A stretch of DNA of 64,000 nt from positions 52,950 through 116,949 of the forward strand of contig JAKUCV010006805.1 of assembly GCA_028386065.3 (NCBI GenBank), in the 5' to 3' direction. The stretch is from Turnera subulata (taxonomy: Eukaryota; Streptophyta; Magnoliopsida; Malpighiales; Passifloraceae). Positions 22,115 through 32,886 of this stretch are shown here, piece after piece. Below the pieces are notes generated by a model. That model ran no database searches. It was given only the letters and a program-made list of their open reading frames with translations, and was not told the origin of the DNA. Position 1 is the stretch's first letter. Every line of letters begins with the position of its first letter. The translations under genes and the position numbers were made by a program.

Positions 22115-23066
22115 AATATTCAGATATAATCAGTGGGGAGGCTTAGGGGGGGCAAAAATTTGACAATTTTATTCTCACCTATGTTTTTTAAAAAATAATG
22201 TTGACATGGATTTGTTTGTAGTCTACACTTTATAGATTTCCCTATAATCGAATCTATATTGTGTTATATATATTTTTTTGGAAAGGAGGGTGGACCTTAC
22301 TTTCTAGAGAAAGGTATTGGTTGGGATTCTATTTATTCCATCGAAGGATTCTACTGCATTCCAAATGGTATTTTCTTACCATTAAAAAAAACACCGTACT
22401 TATAATTTCCAGTCAGAAAAAGTTATTGCTTTTAATATACATGAAAAGTTATCTTTTCTACAACAAAAAGGAGACTGCTTCGAGGGATCAGGCTCTAGTT
22501 GAATTTCATTTGATTCTAGGTTCTCTCCAATCCTTCTCTCCCTCTCTTTTCATCTTTTCTTTAACATTTTAGTCTAGGTTTAAAAATTGGAGAGTAAGCC
22601 TGGGTTCTGCTGAGTTCTGACATTTGATCCAAACATTTTAAGTCTGGGTTCCGACATCGAGAAGATTGGAGACTAAAAAGCCCATGTATAAACCATTGGT
22701 GATGATAAATCTAACTCACATGACCCATAGATCCATAAAGATAGTATATAAAAGAATAACTCGGCCCATTTATGTACTGTTGAATGTTTATCTTCTTTGC
22801 TTTTTATTTGGTTATGTAATAATAATATTAGAGACTTACTTCACAGTAGTAATGCCTCTGTATATTGAATCTTGAAAGACAACGTAGCCTTGTACGCTTC
22901 ATCTAGTATACAAGGCTTCAATAAAGCCCAGAAAATGAGTCAAGAACGCTTCAATTAAACTCGTAGTTTTTTTTGGTAAAAATTAAACTGCTAGTTTTTT
23001 GGGCCAAGCCCAACAGTTCGTTACATTGATTCCAAAAAAATTTAATACCCTTATATTTTTTACGAC
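22115..23066 (+). repeat. Direct repeat, copy 2 (~0.95 kb)
   Basis: Second copy of 19,205-20,255, with several small deletions (for example a missing stretch after ATGGATTTG near 22,212) and scattered substitutions. The 1.86 kb between the copies (20,256-22,114) has no recognised transposon genes. Confidence 0.75.
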
Positions 23067-23131
23067 CGGGCCCATTTGCTTCCCTAATCCATTGTTTTTT
23101 ACGTCTACACTCAGTAAAAAACTGATTTATG

Positions 23132-23136
<5 letters not shown>

Positions 23137-23179
<43 letters not shown>
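23137..23179. repeat. (AT)n microsatellite
   Basis: About 21 uninterrupted AT dinucleotides. Likely polymorphic in length; no other function seen. Confidence 0.95.
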
Positions 23180-23183
<4 letters not shown>

Positions 23184-23849
23184 TCGGGGATTTAACTTTC
23201 TGTTGCGAGGTCATAAAATTATATATACTAGCTCATGGGTTCTACGGGCTTGTATATTAATTAATTTTTATAAAATCAATGAACATATTAACAATTATTT
23301 CTAAGCATTTGTTATTTTATACACTCAAATAAATTTTAAAAAATTTCAACCGGTGCAAATTTTCCCGCCGGTTTGGAGTGGTGGGTCCCACAACCACTTC
23401 TTTAAACAAGAAGAAATGCCAACGTGGCAAAAGTTAAAAGAACAAGGAAAAACAAGGAAGAAACCCCTAACAGCTTATTTGATTCTTTTTTTAAGCTTCT
23501 ATTGTCGGTCTTATCCTCACCAATAAAATGTTTATTTTTCCTTTTTCCTTTGAGATTTTGATCTAGTGATTGTAGGATCAATATTCAATACCCCCTCTCA
23601 TGCCCTCAAAGAAAATAAGGCCAAGCTTTCAAAAGCTTAATTTTTTTGGGAAACACAGAATTTTCTATTTTTCTTTCTGTTCAGAAACAACGGATTATTC
23701 AAAGTTTATATGCCTCTACCATTTTTGTGAAATAGAGCTTACTCCATCCCTGTCCATTTTTATTTGTATATTTTCTCTTCCACTTCGTTATGTCGTTATG
23801 TTTTATTGAGCGGAAGGAAACTATATACAAAGAAATTCACAGAATTGAA

Positions 23850-24160
23850 ATCTCATTAAAGGGAAGAATTAATAAGAGCAAATAAAAGTTAAGTAATATT
23901 AAGCGAAGGAAAAAAAAGAAAAAGAAAAAAGGGGAGAATGGGAAGAATTAATAAGAGCAAATTCAAGGTTAAGTAATATTAAGAGAAGGAAAAAAAAAAG
24001 AAAAAAGAAAAAGAAAAAGGGCTGATCGGCACAAATATGTAAAGAAATTCGTAAAATTAAAATGCCATTAAAGGGAAGAATTGATACGAGCAAATTAAAG
24101 GTTAAGTAATATTAAGAGAAGGAAAAAAAAGGGAAAAAAGAAAAGAAATAAGGCTGATTA
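23850..24160 (+). repeat. Imperfect tandem repeat, three A-rich units
   Basis: Three units share GGGAAGAATTAATAAGAGCAAAT, then GGTTAAGTAATATTAAGAGAAGG and a poly-purine run. Units 1 and 3 also share the preceding AAAGAAATTC and CATTAAAGGG block. The remaining sequence from 23,180 to 25,790 shows no gene. Confidence 0.75.
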
Positions 24161-25795
24161 GCATAACAATTCCGTTTCCACTGTCATGTACAATCCTATA
24201 GAACAATTCTGTTCAAGTAAGGTTGTGGCCACCACGCTAGCTAACCCCACCTAATATGGCGATTTGTCTAGCAACGCTCAGTCCATGTCGGGTAGCTTCT
24301 TGAGTTCATTACCAAAACAGTAGGTCTATGCGGCGACGTATGTCGTTTAGATTGTGTACGCTTAATAAATGATAGTGAATAACGATGCATCTTTTCTTTC
24401 TCTAAATGTTTTATTCTATCTTACATTTACATACATAATTGAGGGGGTAACTGTATGTGTAATTAATGCTACATATAGCATAAATTAATATTCTCTCTTG
24501 GACCTAAATATATATAAAAAAAAATCCAACTTACAAGACCTGCTGCTGCATCTTAATTACAAGCATCAAACAAAAGGAATCCACCGAGGTATTGCTCTAT
24601 CTAGCAAATGTTAGTGATTAGATTGTGGGGAAAGGTAGAACAGGTCACACCTTGGGATAATTGTAATCATGGAAAACAGACAAGAAGCAACAAAATCTGA
24701 AGGGACCAATAACCTGCAGTTATGTCCAAACAATTGCCAAAATGGAAGTCCCCTCGTTGGCAATGTATAAGCTGGCAATGTATAAGCTAATACCATTTCG
24801 AATGCAGTAGAATCAGTTCAGGGAAAAAAAAATAGAATCCTAACTAATGCCTTTCTCCATAAAACAGGGTTCCTTTGTTTAGGCAAAAGCACATGACCTC
24901 TTAACCGTGAAGCCACCACCCATGGTTCACATTCTGCATTTACTCTTTTTGACATCAAGGCCTGTTCCTCAAGTATTTCACAAACCTAACAAATAAGCAG
25001 ATTAATAATGTCCTTTTATAAAACACAACACAAGTTTAGAAGGTGATAGTGTTAACTATATTTTTTTGTGACGAACCGTCCAATTCCAGTTCACCCAGGA
25101 AAATTGATTTACCCTAGATGGTGGAGGGAATTGCAGACACTGATCATAAACAATTTATCTATCTCACTATAGAACTGAAACACACGTAAACAATAAATTG
25201 GTTTTGGAATGATAGCATTAAAAAAATGGTTTGGAAATGACATATATATACCGTAGCCTTTACTGCTTATCAGCCACAAAATACAGATATTTTAGGATGT
25301 GATTCAATATTTGATTGATCCATCCACACTATAATTAAATGATAAGAATGGTCGGCATTTTCAATATTTTATATTCCCTTTTGTTATTTTTAACATAAAA
25401 AATTTAATCCTTCCACCAAATCAAATTGTGAAGTAATCAACATGTCACACAATTTTATTCTTTTTTTTTGATACTAACACACAATTTTATTCTTCCACAT
25501 ATATGCTAATCTACTAATTCACGTATGGTCATGGCTGTACTGGCCAAATTATATATCCTCAGGTGGGCATAGCTATGGTGTAATCCGCTTTCTATGCTTT
25601 ATAAGTGAAAGTACCCCTGTGGGAATTAGTTGCAATAAAGACAGTTTGGCCGAGTAGTCTAACGAGCCAGATTTTGTCTTCCTCCAACATAGGATAGCCC
25701 TGTCCTCTTGTACTGTGCATGTGAGAAGTCTGTGTGTCACGCATGCAATCTGCTGTTGATTTCACCTGACGATGCTATATAGCTACGGGAGCCTA
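24161..25795. other. Intergenic, nothing recognised
   Basis: AT-rich sequence without supportable ORFs, RNA genes or transposon ends. The only local feature I note is a tandem repeat of GGCAATGTATAAGCT at about 24,759-24,789. Confidence 0.5.
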
Positions 25796-25799
25796 CGAC

Positions 25800-26075
25800 G
25801 CGAGTGGGTTCCTTCACAAATCTTGTTTAGAAGAAATACCTCAAAGTAATACTATACAACACCCTCACTCTCTTGTTTGAGGCCGTATGCCTAATGAATG
25901 TTTTTCTTGCAAGAAGACACCGGCCAGTACTGTCTTTTCTACGGTATGTGTGTTCTGAAGATTCTTGTGAAGACTTCATTCTTCATGTGCCGTGTGCTAT
26001 TAATTCTATGGATCAAACAATTCCCCCTAAGACACAAATGTGAGAAGACACTAAATAAAGACAGAAACGGTGGAT
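25800..26075 (+). pseudogene. DC1-domain gene relic
   Basis: DNA similarity to exon 1 of the DC1 gene (about 10,550-10,790) is clear: TCCTTCACAAATCTTGTTTAG..CAAGT, then GGTATGTGTGTTCTGAAGA, TTCTTGTGAAGACTTCATTCTTCATGTGCCGTGTGCTA, and ACAATTCCCCCTAAGAC. Stops and frameshifts interrupt every frame. Only one finger region is left. Confidence 0.65.
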
Positions 26076-26251
26076 GCTGCTAGTTTTGCCAGAAATACAC
26101 TGAGATGAAGGCCCACAGTATAGTGTCGTGAGTTGTGAGTGAGGATCAATCTCCCAAAGTGTAAAATATAGTAGGTAAACCATCTGATCTTATTTAATGA
26201 TTGCTAAACAAATAATGCTCGCTGCATGCATCAACATTCTTATTTAAACTA

Positions 26252-27299
26252 CTACTCTGCTGCATGGGAGGAACCTGAGTGCCTCCGCGAGTTGAGGATA
26301 GGGGGGTGTTCAAATTCAAATCTTTCGCTCATGTCAATGGTTGACTGGAAGGATTCTTCAAGGGTGACTCGATGAACGAACCATAATACGCCGAAGGGGT
26401 CCCTAAGTCTGGCCGTGTCCCTGAACTTGTCCCGCACAATGTCCCCCTCCAACACTGCTCCGCCTCGCTGAAGCCTCTCAACTAGTGCTCCCACATCATG
26501 AGTCCTGGCACACAACATAATCCGGCCATGTGCCGCCAGAAGAAGAAGAAGTACTAGGGTTCAGGTTCAGGTTCATGTTGTTGCTCTTGTTGTTCTGTGA
26601 AATCAGGAGGATATAGTACAAGGGCGCAAACTGAAGCGGCGTAAAATTATTCTTCAAGTGAGGGATCTCATTAATTCTCTGTTGGGAATTGTGGTGGGAA
26701 AGCCCCAAAAGCAGTGGAGTAGAAGTGGGCGGCGGCGGCTACAGGGTCATGAGGAAGGTTGAGCAGAATCTTCAACTTGAAGGAACCCCTATGTTGGAGC
26801 ACCTCATCCTCCTTATTCTCAACCGGTTCCTTGAGTATCTTCTCCAGCAACTCACGGCGTCTCCGATAATCATAGCGTATCTCGTGAACGGAAGGTACGT
26901 AGAGGAACCACACCACCCCAAAGGGATCATCCACTCTCATGCTTGGCCTGCCGCTGGTTGGATCAAGCACCACCACTCCGTCCGTGGTGGCCCCAGCATT
27001 CACCGCCCTGGCAACCGCAGCCTCCAGATCAGCAAGCCCACCATTAACCTGCAAGCACAGATTAAGCCCTGCTCCCGGAGGGGTGACCTCAGGGACCAAT
27101 GCGCTATCCGTGAGGAGGATGGGAAGGAGTCCAGGATATCCAGCTTTGTGGCCTCGATCCCGTTCAGCTCCTTCTCGGGCCTGCTCGGCATCGGACAGTC
27201 CTCCGCCCCGAAAGCTTCCCTGTAGAAATTCACGGCCTCCGCCACCGATGGCACTCTCATCAAGATCGAGATCTTTTCCACAATCGACCTATTATCCAT
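26252..27299 (-). pseudogene. Two-module VOC/glyoxalase-like protein gene, frameshifted
   Basis: From ATG 27299 the product begins VEKISILMRVPSVAEAVNFY, the first beta-alpha unit of the vicinal-oxygen-chelate fold (glyoxalase/bleomycin-resistance superfamily, like plant At5g48480). The first module continues in a different frame after about 27,120 (ILLTDSALVPEV, then GAGLNLCLQV, ending DDPFGVVWFLYVP). The second begins LKILLNLPHDPVAAAAHFY near 26,730, shifts frame near 26,690 and again near 26,530 (RIMLCARTHDVGALVERL) and ends RDPFGVLWFVHRV. The domain order and content are complete, but three frame changes break the CDS. Either the gene is dead or there are local sequencing errors. Family members bind small ligands or metals; no specific substrate can be given. 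Confidence 0.7.
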
Positions 27300-27406
27300 C
27301 GATCCTTAGGATGGTTACTTACTGGAAGTTATAAGAGTATATCGAGCTTCGGTTCGGTTCTACTCTCTACTAGTATGTATGTATGTGTACTTTGGGTGAG
27401 AGGAAG

Positions 27407-28170
27407 TTTTTTTTTTTTTTTTTTTTGATGCTAACGATTTTTATGCTTTATTGAAAAAGAGAAATACAAAGACAAGGGTTACATGTTCCATGCAAACAGA
27501 AAAGGACTGTGTGCATGGGGACGCAAGAGTGAAAGTACACAACACTGACTATTTACAAGAAAGACACAAGGAGTCCTGAGCTCCAACTATGGTGGGTTAA
27601 GGAGGTTGAAATTTCTGCCAGGGCCACGCCAATTCTTGAGGGTTTCTGCATTATTGCCAACACACAGCTGGCGCTGTAGGGGAATCCAGTTTGTGTAGAC
27701 CTGATCCACAAGGTGGCATGGACAAGCGCTGCATCTGCTATTCTCTCTGTACTGGAGGATAGGCGCTCAAAGATCCTGCGGTTTCTTTCCAACCAGAGAG
27801 ATCTGAGGATAGAAATGCCAATGATGTGCCATGAGGCCCTGGTTTTGTGTGACGAGAGGTATGTCCATTGGAGCAGGAGATCTTCTAGGGTGGCGGGAAT
27901 GCACCAAGAGACACCCCACCATTGGCAGATCATACACCAGACTTTCCAAGCCGTAGGACAGAGGAGCAAAAGATGGTCTCTTGACTCTACGTGAGAATTG
28001 CATAGGCTGCACAGAGAATCAGCTAATGGGATGATGCCTCTATATCGCAGATTGTCCTTGGTGGGGATACCATTGTTGGTTGCCATCCAGAGCCAACATT
28101 CCACTTTGTGGGGTACAAGCGAAAACCATATGTAGGGCTTCTGTCTTCTAAGACCCATAAAGTGCAAAGA
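27407..28170 (-). mobile_element. 5'-truncated LINE (zf-RVT end) with poly(A) tail
   Basis: The minus-strand frame 28,167-27,553 (about 200 residues) matches the zinc-binding C-terminal part of plant LINE reverse transcriptases: WLWMATNNGIPTKDNL, CSLCNSHVESRDHLLLLC and a following WKVW. A run of 20 T at 27,407-27,426 is the poly(A) tail read on the plus strand. Reverse transcriptase and endonuclease are missing, as expected for truncated insertions. The exact 5' border is not clear; target duplications were not found. Confidence 0.8.
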
Positions 28171-28758
28171 GGAGAGGATGGTATTTATAGAGAGCCGAAG
28201 AAAGAAAACCCTAAAAAAGTAACCAATGAAAAAATAACAGTACCACCTTCATCCTTTTATAGGCGGCCAGATGTCCCAATTCTATTCTTATTAGGACTCG
28301 GATTATCCCAGCCCTAATTATCACTCGGATTATTATACACATTGGTTTAACATACATAAACCCAGTTGACCGAAAAAAAAAACATATATATACAAACCCA
28401 ACCTACAATTAGCACAGTGATTGATATATATAATTAATAGCCAAATCAAAGACATAAACACCGACTGACTTTGTAGTGGAGAGAAGAACACATTTGATTT
28501 AGTACCGCGAGTTGTGTTCCTTTTCCTCCACAGACAGCAGTTGAATTATTTTGACAATTTAATTAATATTTTATATAAACACATTATTGTAGATGGACCT
28601 GAAGGTACGTACTTTTTCTTGTATTATCATTATGGCATATGATGAACTATTATTAAAACCTGGAGGTTGTCAGACCTGTAATTGTGTCAGTGTCTTGTGT
28701 TAAAATTGACTAATGGTATTATACTCTTCTATGCACACCTTCTTTTGTGTGTAAACAG

Positions 28759-29476
28759 GCGTTTTGACAGATTTGAAGATTCATATCGGACCATGATATT
28801 TTCAAGAGGGGATAGGTGCTATACATGTTCTGTTTTGAGCTATTCTGTATCAGAATTTATTGTTTCGAAGTTCGTGAAAGAGTAACTGAGAAATTTAATA
28901 GTTACCAGCACCCTTGGCATTTATGAAGCAGGAAGGAGAGCAGAGAAATTATGAGTCACAATTCCACTTTGATTCGCATTTTGTGGTTCTTTTAAAGAAG
29001 AATTTTTTTATCATCCTATTATTCTGAACTGAGCACAGCATGCATCTCTCATATGCTGTTACTTAATCTCTTCCATTTTCTTTTTGCACTTGTTGTTTGT
29101 CATTATAAATTTCATGCTAAACGGAGAGTTCATGTGTGAACTTGTTTGCGAATGTCATATGCCTGCATTTACACGGTTACTCTTGTTCCTTCTGACTCTT
29201 CTAGTTTTTTTATGACAGATATGTAGCATTTTTATTTTAGCTACCCCTGCTGTTTGCTTGGAGGAGAAGCTGAAGGTAATAATACTCTGCTGTCCTAAAT
29301 ATGGCTACTATACTAGCTCTTGGCCAATGAAGTTCGTGATTGATGGGGGTGGAACCTGAAATCTGTGACAGGAACTGGAAGGAAAAGTACTGGAGTTGAT
29401 GAGCAAAGAACAACCACAGAGACCACGACGAACTGTAAAGATTGCAGGAAGAATCTACTGCTACAAAAAGCTGTAG
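28759..29476 (+). pseudogene. Glucosidase II beta-subunit gene fragment
   Basis: Pieces of the C-terminal (PRKCSH/GTB) region of plant ER glucosidase II beta survive. 28,759 onwards: RFDRFEDSYRTMIFSRGDRC (family: the block before WNGPDRS). 29,241-29,275 with GT-AG borders: ATPAVCLEEKLK. 29,372-29,476: ELEGKVLELMSKEQPQRPRR and a stop. The exon after GDRC has lost its WNGPDR core, and the upstream 450+ residues are absent. The intact protein retains and activates glucosidase II in N-glycan quality control; this is a fragment. Confidence 0.65.
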
Positions 29477-30310
29477 AGAGAGGAGGAGGGTCTTAGGTAA
29501 ATCTTAAGAAGATTGCTCTTTTGAATATGGGAAGGAAATATAAAAAGAGGTGTAGTAGCATCCAGGGGTATTTGGGCAGGTAGTTAGTTTGGGAAGAGTT
29601 GTGAGGAAGGTGCTCCTGAATGTTCTCTATTTTTTTTTCTTTGGGGGATATTTGTGGACTGGAGGTGCACATTTTTGTATTACGATCTGGATTTCTGTGG
29701 CTGGACACCAGCTCTTAATTCTTTCTGTTAGCAATGGTTATTTCACTATCTTTTTGTTGTTACTTGGCTGGTTTGATTTGGTTGATTGAGATGGCTTGCT
29801 TCCTTGAAGAGTACTTGCTGTAGAAGTTCATAGGCTCCCAGAAATGTCATAATTCAATTGAAATTCACTTCTCTGAGTGGTCAGGACCACTATTGGTGTG
29901 TGTATGCGCACGCATTTTGTCATGTCCATCCGCGAGAGTACATGACGGGCTAATTTTGTACTTTGGATACATGTAAAATAGAATTCATTCTTGCTCAGCT
30001 ATTGGAGCCATCAATATCACCAACATAGTAGCTAGTGAGCCCTGTATATGTCATAAGCATGTGGTAGCAAGCGCATGAATGTGTTTCCCATGTAAAACAG
30101 GCGAGAGAGAGCGTTTTCTCTTGAGTTCTGGAAAATGTTGAGCAGGATTTGAGGGAATTGGAAACCACCAATCACTAATCCAGTATAAGACCTTAACTCT
30201 GCCTTCTCCTCATCTACTCATGTCGTTCTTTAAACTATTCTTGGTTTGGCAATTTTTAATCATTTCATAGCTTTGGCCGTCTTCTTTAATTGCTAGGCGT
30301 ACTTTGTAGT
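29477..30310. other. Intergenic, nothing recognised
   Basis: AT-rich. A 66-codon frame at 29,589 is hydrophobic and unconvincing. A polypyrimidine tract and acceptor-like ACTTTGTAG at 30,301-30,309 precede the next fragment. Confidence 0.4.
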
Positions 30311-30642
30311 GTCCATCCATGGATACACTTCAAAATTTGGTAGTAGTGTCTCGGAATGTAGACCCACAAGTGGTTGTAAAGAAATTTGCAGAATGGGGGC
30401 AAAAAGAACCCAAATCACAAGAACCTGAATCATCTGGTGTCGGTTCAGCTTCTGGGCCCGACACATCACGAGTTACAGATATTAATAGACTTCGTCCAAT
30501 AAGGCCTGGGCCTGTATATGGAGCCCCAAATCCTGAGCCTTTATACGGTGGCGAGAGGGCCCAATATCCAATGCTCTGGGCCATGCCACCACAGTGTGGA
30601 AGACCCATGGGATATGGCTGCTGGGCACACCCTTTGTTATAG
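30310..30642 (+). pseudogene. Heavy-metal-associated (HMA) domain gene fragment
   Basis: After an acceptor at 30,309 the frame MDTLQNLVVVSRNVDPQVVV resembles the second half of an HMA domain as in plant HIPP proteins (usual form VVVxGNVDPxxLxxKLxKxG). A Pro/Gly/Tyr-rich tail with GPVYGAPNPEPLYGG follows and the frame stops at 30,642. The first half of the domain with the metal-binding CxxC is missing, and no C-terminal isoprenylation CaaX is seen. I regard it as an exon remnant. A wholly different identity is possible. Confidence 0.4.
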
Positions 30643-30668
30643 AGTTCTTTTCTTGGGCAAGAATTTCC

Positions 30669-31559
30669 GGACTGCAACTCTTTGTGGTGCTGCAGCCACT
30701 TGGATACTCTAGTTTATAAGAATTATACCGGCTCTGAAAGTATCGAACACATAGATTCACTCAGTGGTAAACGAAGTGAGAAACCTTTAGGAACTTGACA
30801 ACCACCAGCACAAACATTATGAGATTCTTCTGAAACCTCTGTGTACCTGTAACCCACTTTGGGGAACATCATCAAGAAAATAGGGGCAAAAGAAGTAGAT
30901 TTATCTGCAGAAGGCAAGCTTTCCAGTGCTCCTGTAACCAAACTGGTAATACGAGTTGAAACACCAATGAAGCTTAAGAACACCAGCAGCAAGGACTCTG
31001 CGTTCACCAGCGTCCATGTCACTAGAACTCGAACCCACCATCCACAGCTTAGCTTACCAGTTGATTTTGACCAGAACCCCTTCTAATTCAAAACTCGAAG
31101 GTCCCTACTTAATTAGACATGGTAGGGATGACCCCTGAGTCGTGTATGATGATTGATGAGTAACTGTGTGAGTAACTTGACATATGATGGATGGTTTTTT
31201 CCAGGATCAAACTTGCCTCGATCCTTTAAACATCATCTGCTTGTGTCTTATAGACATGTTGGGTACAAAACAACAGAACTCTCTCTGTTGTCACTTGACC
31301 TGTAAGAGCACTGAAATGAGGTGGAAAGATTCATAATTTCTTCCCCACCAAGGAAGTAATAACCATCTTGGTGGTGAATTGAGGAGCAGCTTTAGGAGTT
31401 CATTCAGGAACAACCAAGGCCGCACAGTGTTTGCTGCAAGGTATTTTAGTTCCTAAACAACACCCTAGCTAGGATGGAATACAAGGTTGTGAAAAGGATC
31501 AAGAATTTGGCAATCTGAACCCATGATTGGCTTCTACAGATGAGCATAGAAGAACTCAT
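30669..31559 (-). pseudogene. DUF2921 pseudogene B' (inverted, 3'-truncated copy)
   Basis: Reading from 31,559, the sequence follows the 5' third of the intact gene at 59,806: start (ATG AGT TCT TCT ATG CTC ATC TGT AG), the TCATGGGTTCAGATTGCCAAAT block, the CTTCCTTGGTGGGGAAGAAATTATGAAT block, SLVTGALESLPSADKSTSFA and KLEYPSGC(S)TTKSCSP, where it ends abruptly. Small indels and stops break the frame repeatedly. It is part of a larger inverted duplication with A'. Confidence 0.8.
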
Positions 31560-32022
31560 GGTCATGGGCTTTTGTTTCTAAGTATGAGAGGATGTTAAGT
31601 GAGGCCTGGTATGAGTGACTCATATGATAGTGAGCTAAAGTCTATGCAACTAAGTCAATGCATATACAGTTGAGCTAGGTTAGTCTTCATTCATGCTATC
31701 TGTAAACCTGAGGGAGTATTTTACAAGTGAAATTATCTTTGGATCCATTTTTACGTTGAGCCGAGATTAATAATATTCAGGGGCATGAATTTCACCTTAA
31801 CATTCTTAACTTTGTTGCCCAAAAAATGAACATCAGTCATCATCAAGGATTTAAAGCGTCAACAACGACTTGGTGAAACTTTACTCCAATCAACTGAGGC
31901 AACAATTTCTTGGATAAAACCATTAATTAGGATCAGAAAGTTCCTAGCTACAAAAGACCTGAAAAGTCAAGCAAAGAGGGCTGGAAATAATTTAGATGCA
32001 CTAAATTGCCCACCAAGAGATA

Positions 32023-32661
32023 ATTTTTTTTTTTGGTATATTAAGTGGAATGAAAGAAAGTTATTACATCAGGAACTCACGGAGGACCCCCGAGGCATCA
32101 AGCAACAAATGGTTCACACAATAGTGTGGAGGAGAATGTAACGAAACTAAAGAAAAATCAAGGGAAAGACTTGCTTTGGCTAGAGCATCCGCCACCATGT
32201 TTGCCTCGCGGTAGCCATGCTGGATAGAAACTGCCAACGGCCGAGCAAGCAATGCACGGATACACTCCATCAATGGAAGACGATCAAAACGAGAAGGTGA
32301 TGAGGAAGTGAGGAGAGATACCAACTCCGAGCTATCAGTTTCCACCACTACTTGAAGGAACTGTGAACTCCAAAGCAAGGCAGAGACTATCATACACTGC
32401 CCAAAGCTCAACAAAGAAAGGTGTGCAAGGTTGTAGTCGATGAGTGAAGCCCAGGATCCACTTGCCATCCGCGGATCTAATTACACCGCCTGCGCCCGCC
32501 CTGCCAGTGTTGCGGCAAACTGCACCATCTCTGTTTATCTTCAACCACCCCAACTCAGGGGGTTTCCAGTTGATGAAGAGCTCCCGTGTTGACGTTGTCA
32601 GGTGAGCGCCTACAGAATGCTCTTGTTCTCGACACAGCTGGAATGTAAAGGCAATGACCAG
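32023..32661 (-). mobile_element. 5'-truncated LINE carrying an RNase H-like domain
   Basis: Two minus-strand frames, 32,682-32,335 and 32,468-32,064, together give an RVT_3-type RNase H: WLKINRDGAVCRNTGRAG, GGVIRSADGKWILGF, ELWAVYDSLCLAL, then VVVETDSSELVSLL and YREANMVADALAKAS. A frameshift at about 32,350 separates them. T11 at 32,024-32,034 is the poly(A) tail. AAGAGATA (32,015-32,022) and AAGAGACA (32,662-32,669) are near-identical target duplications. The empty site is preserved at about 59,276 in the paralogous DUF2921 region. Confidence 0.8.
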
Positions 32662-32886
32662 AAGAGACAGCTGTCTTTTCACTAATTTGCACCAGTAAAA
32701 TGGCCCATATCACCAATTCTTCCATCACTCGGTGGAATTTGCAAGTCCCAACAATTTTAATTTAAATGCCGATTTTAATTCATACTAATAAAATTACAGA
32801 TTCATGATCTAATTAATTAGCTCGCTACTTGACACATAAAATATTTCATCAATATCTACTATTCAGAAATTGACGCATAAGCATTA

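Noticed and set aside
19205..23066. LTR retrotransposon
   Set aside because: The direct repeats lack TG...CA borders, a PBS and a polypurine tract, and the interior has no retroelement coding sequence.
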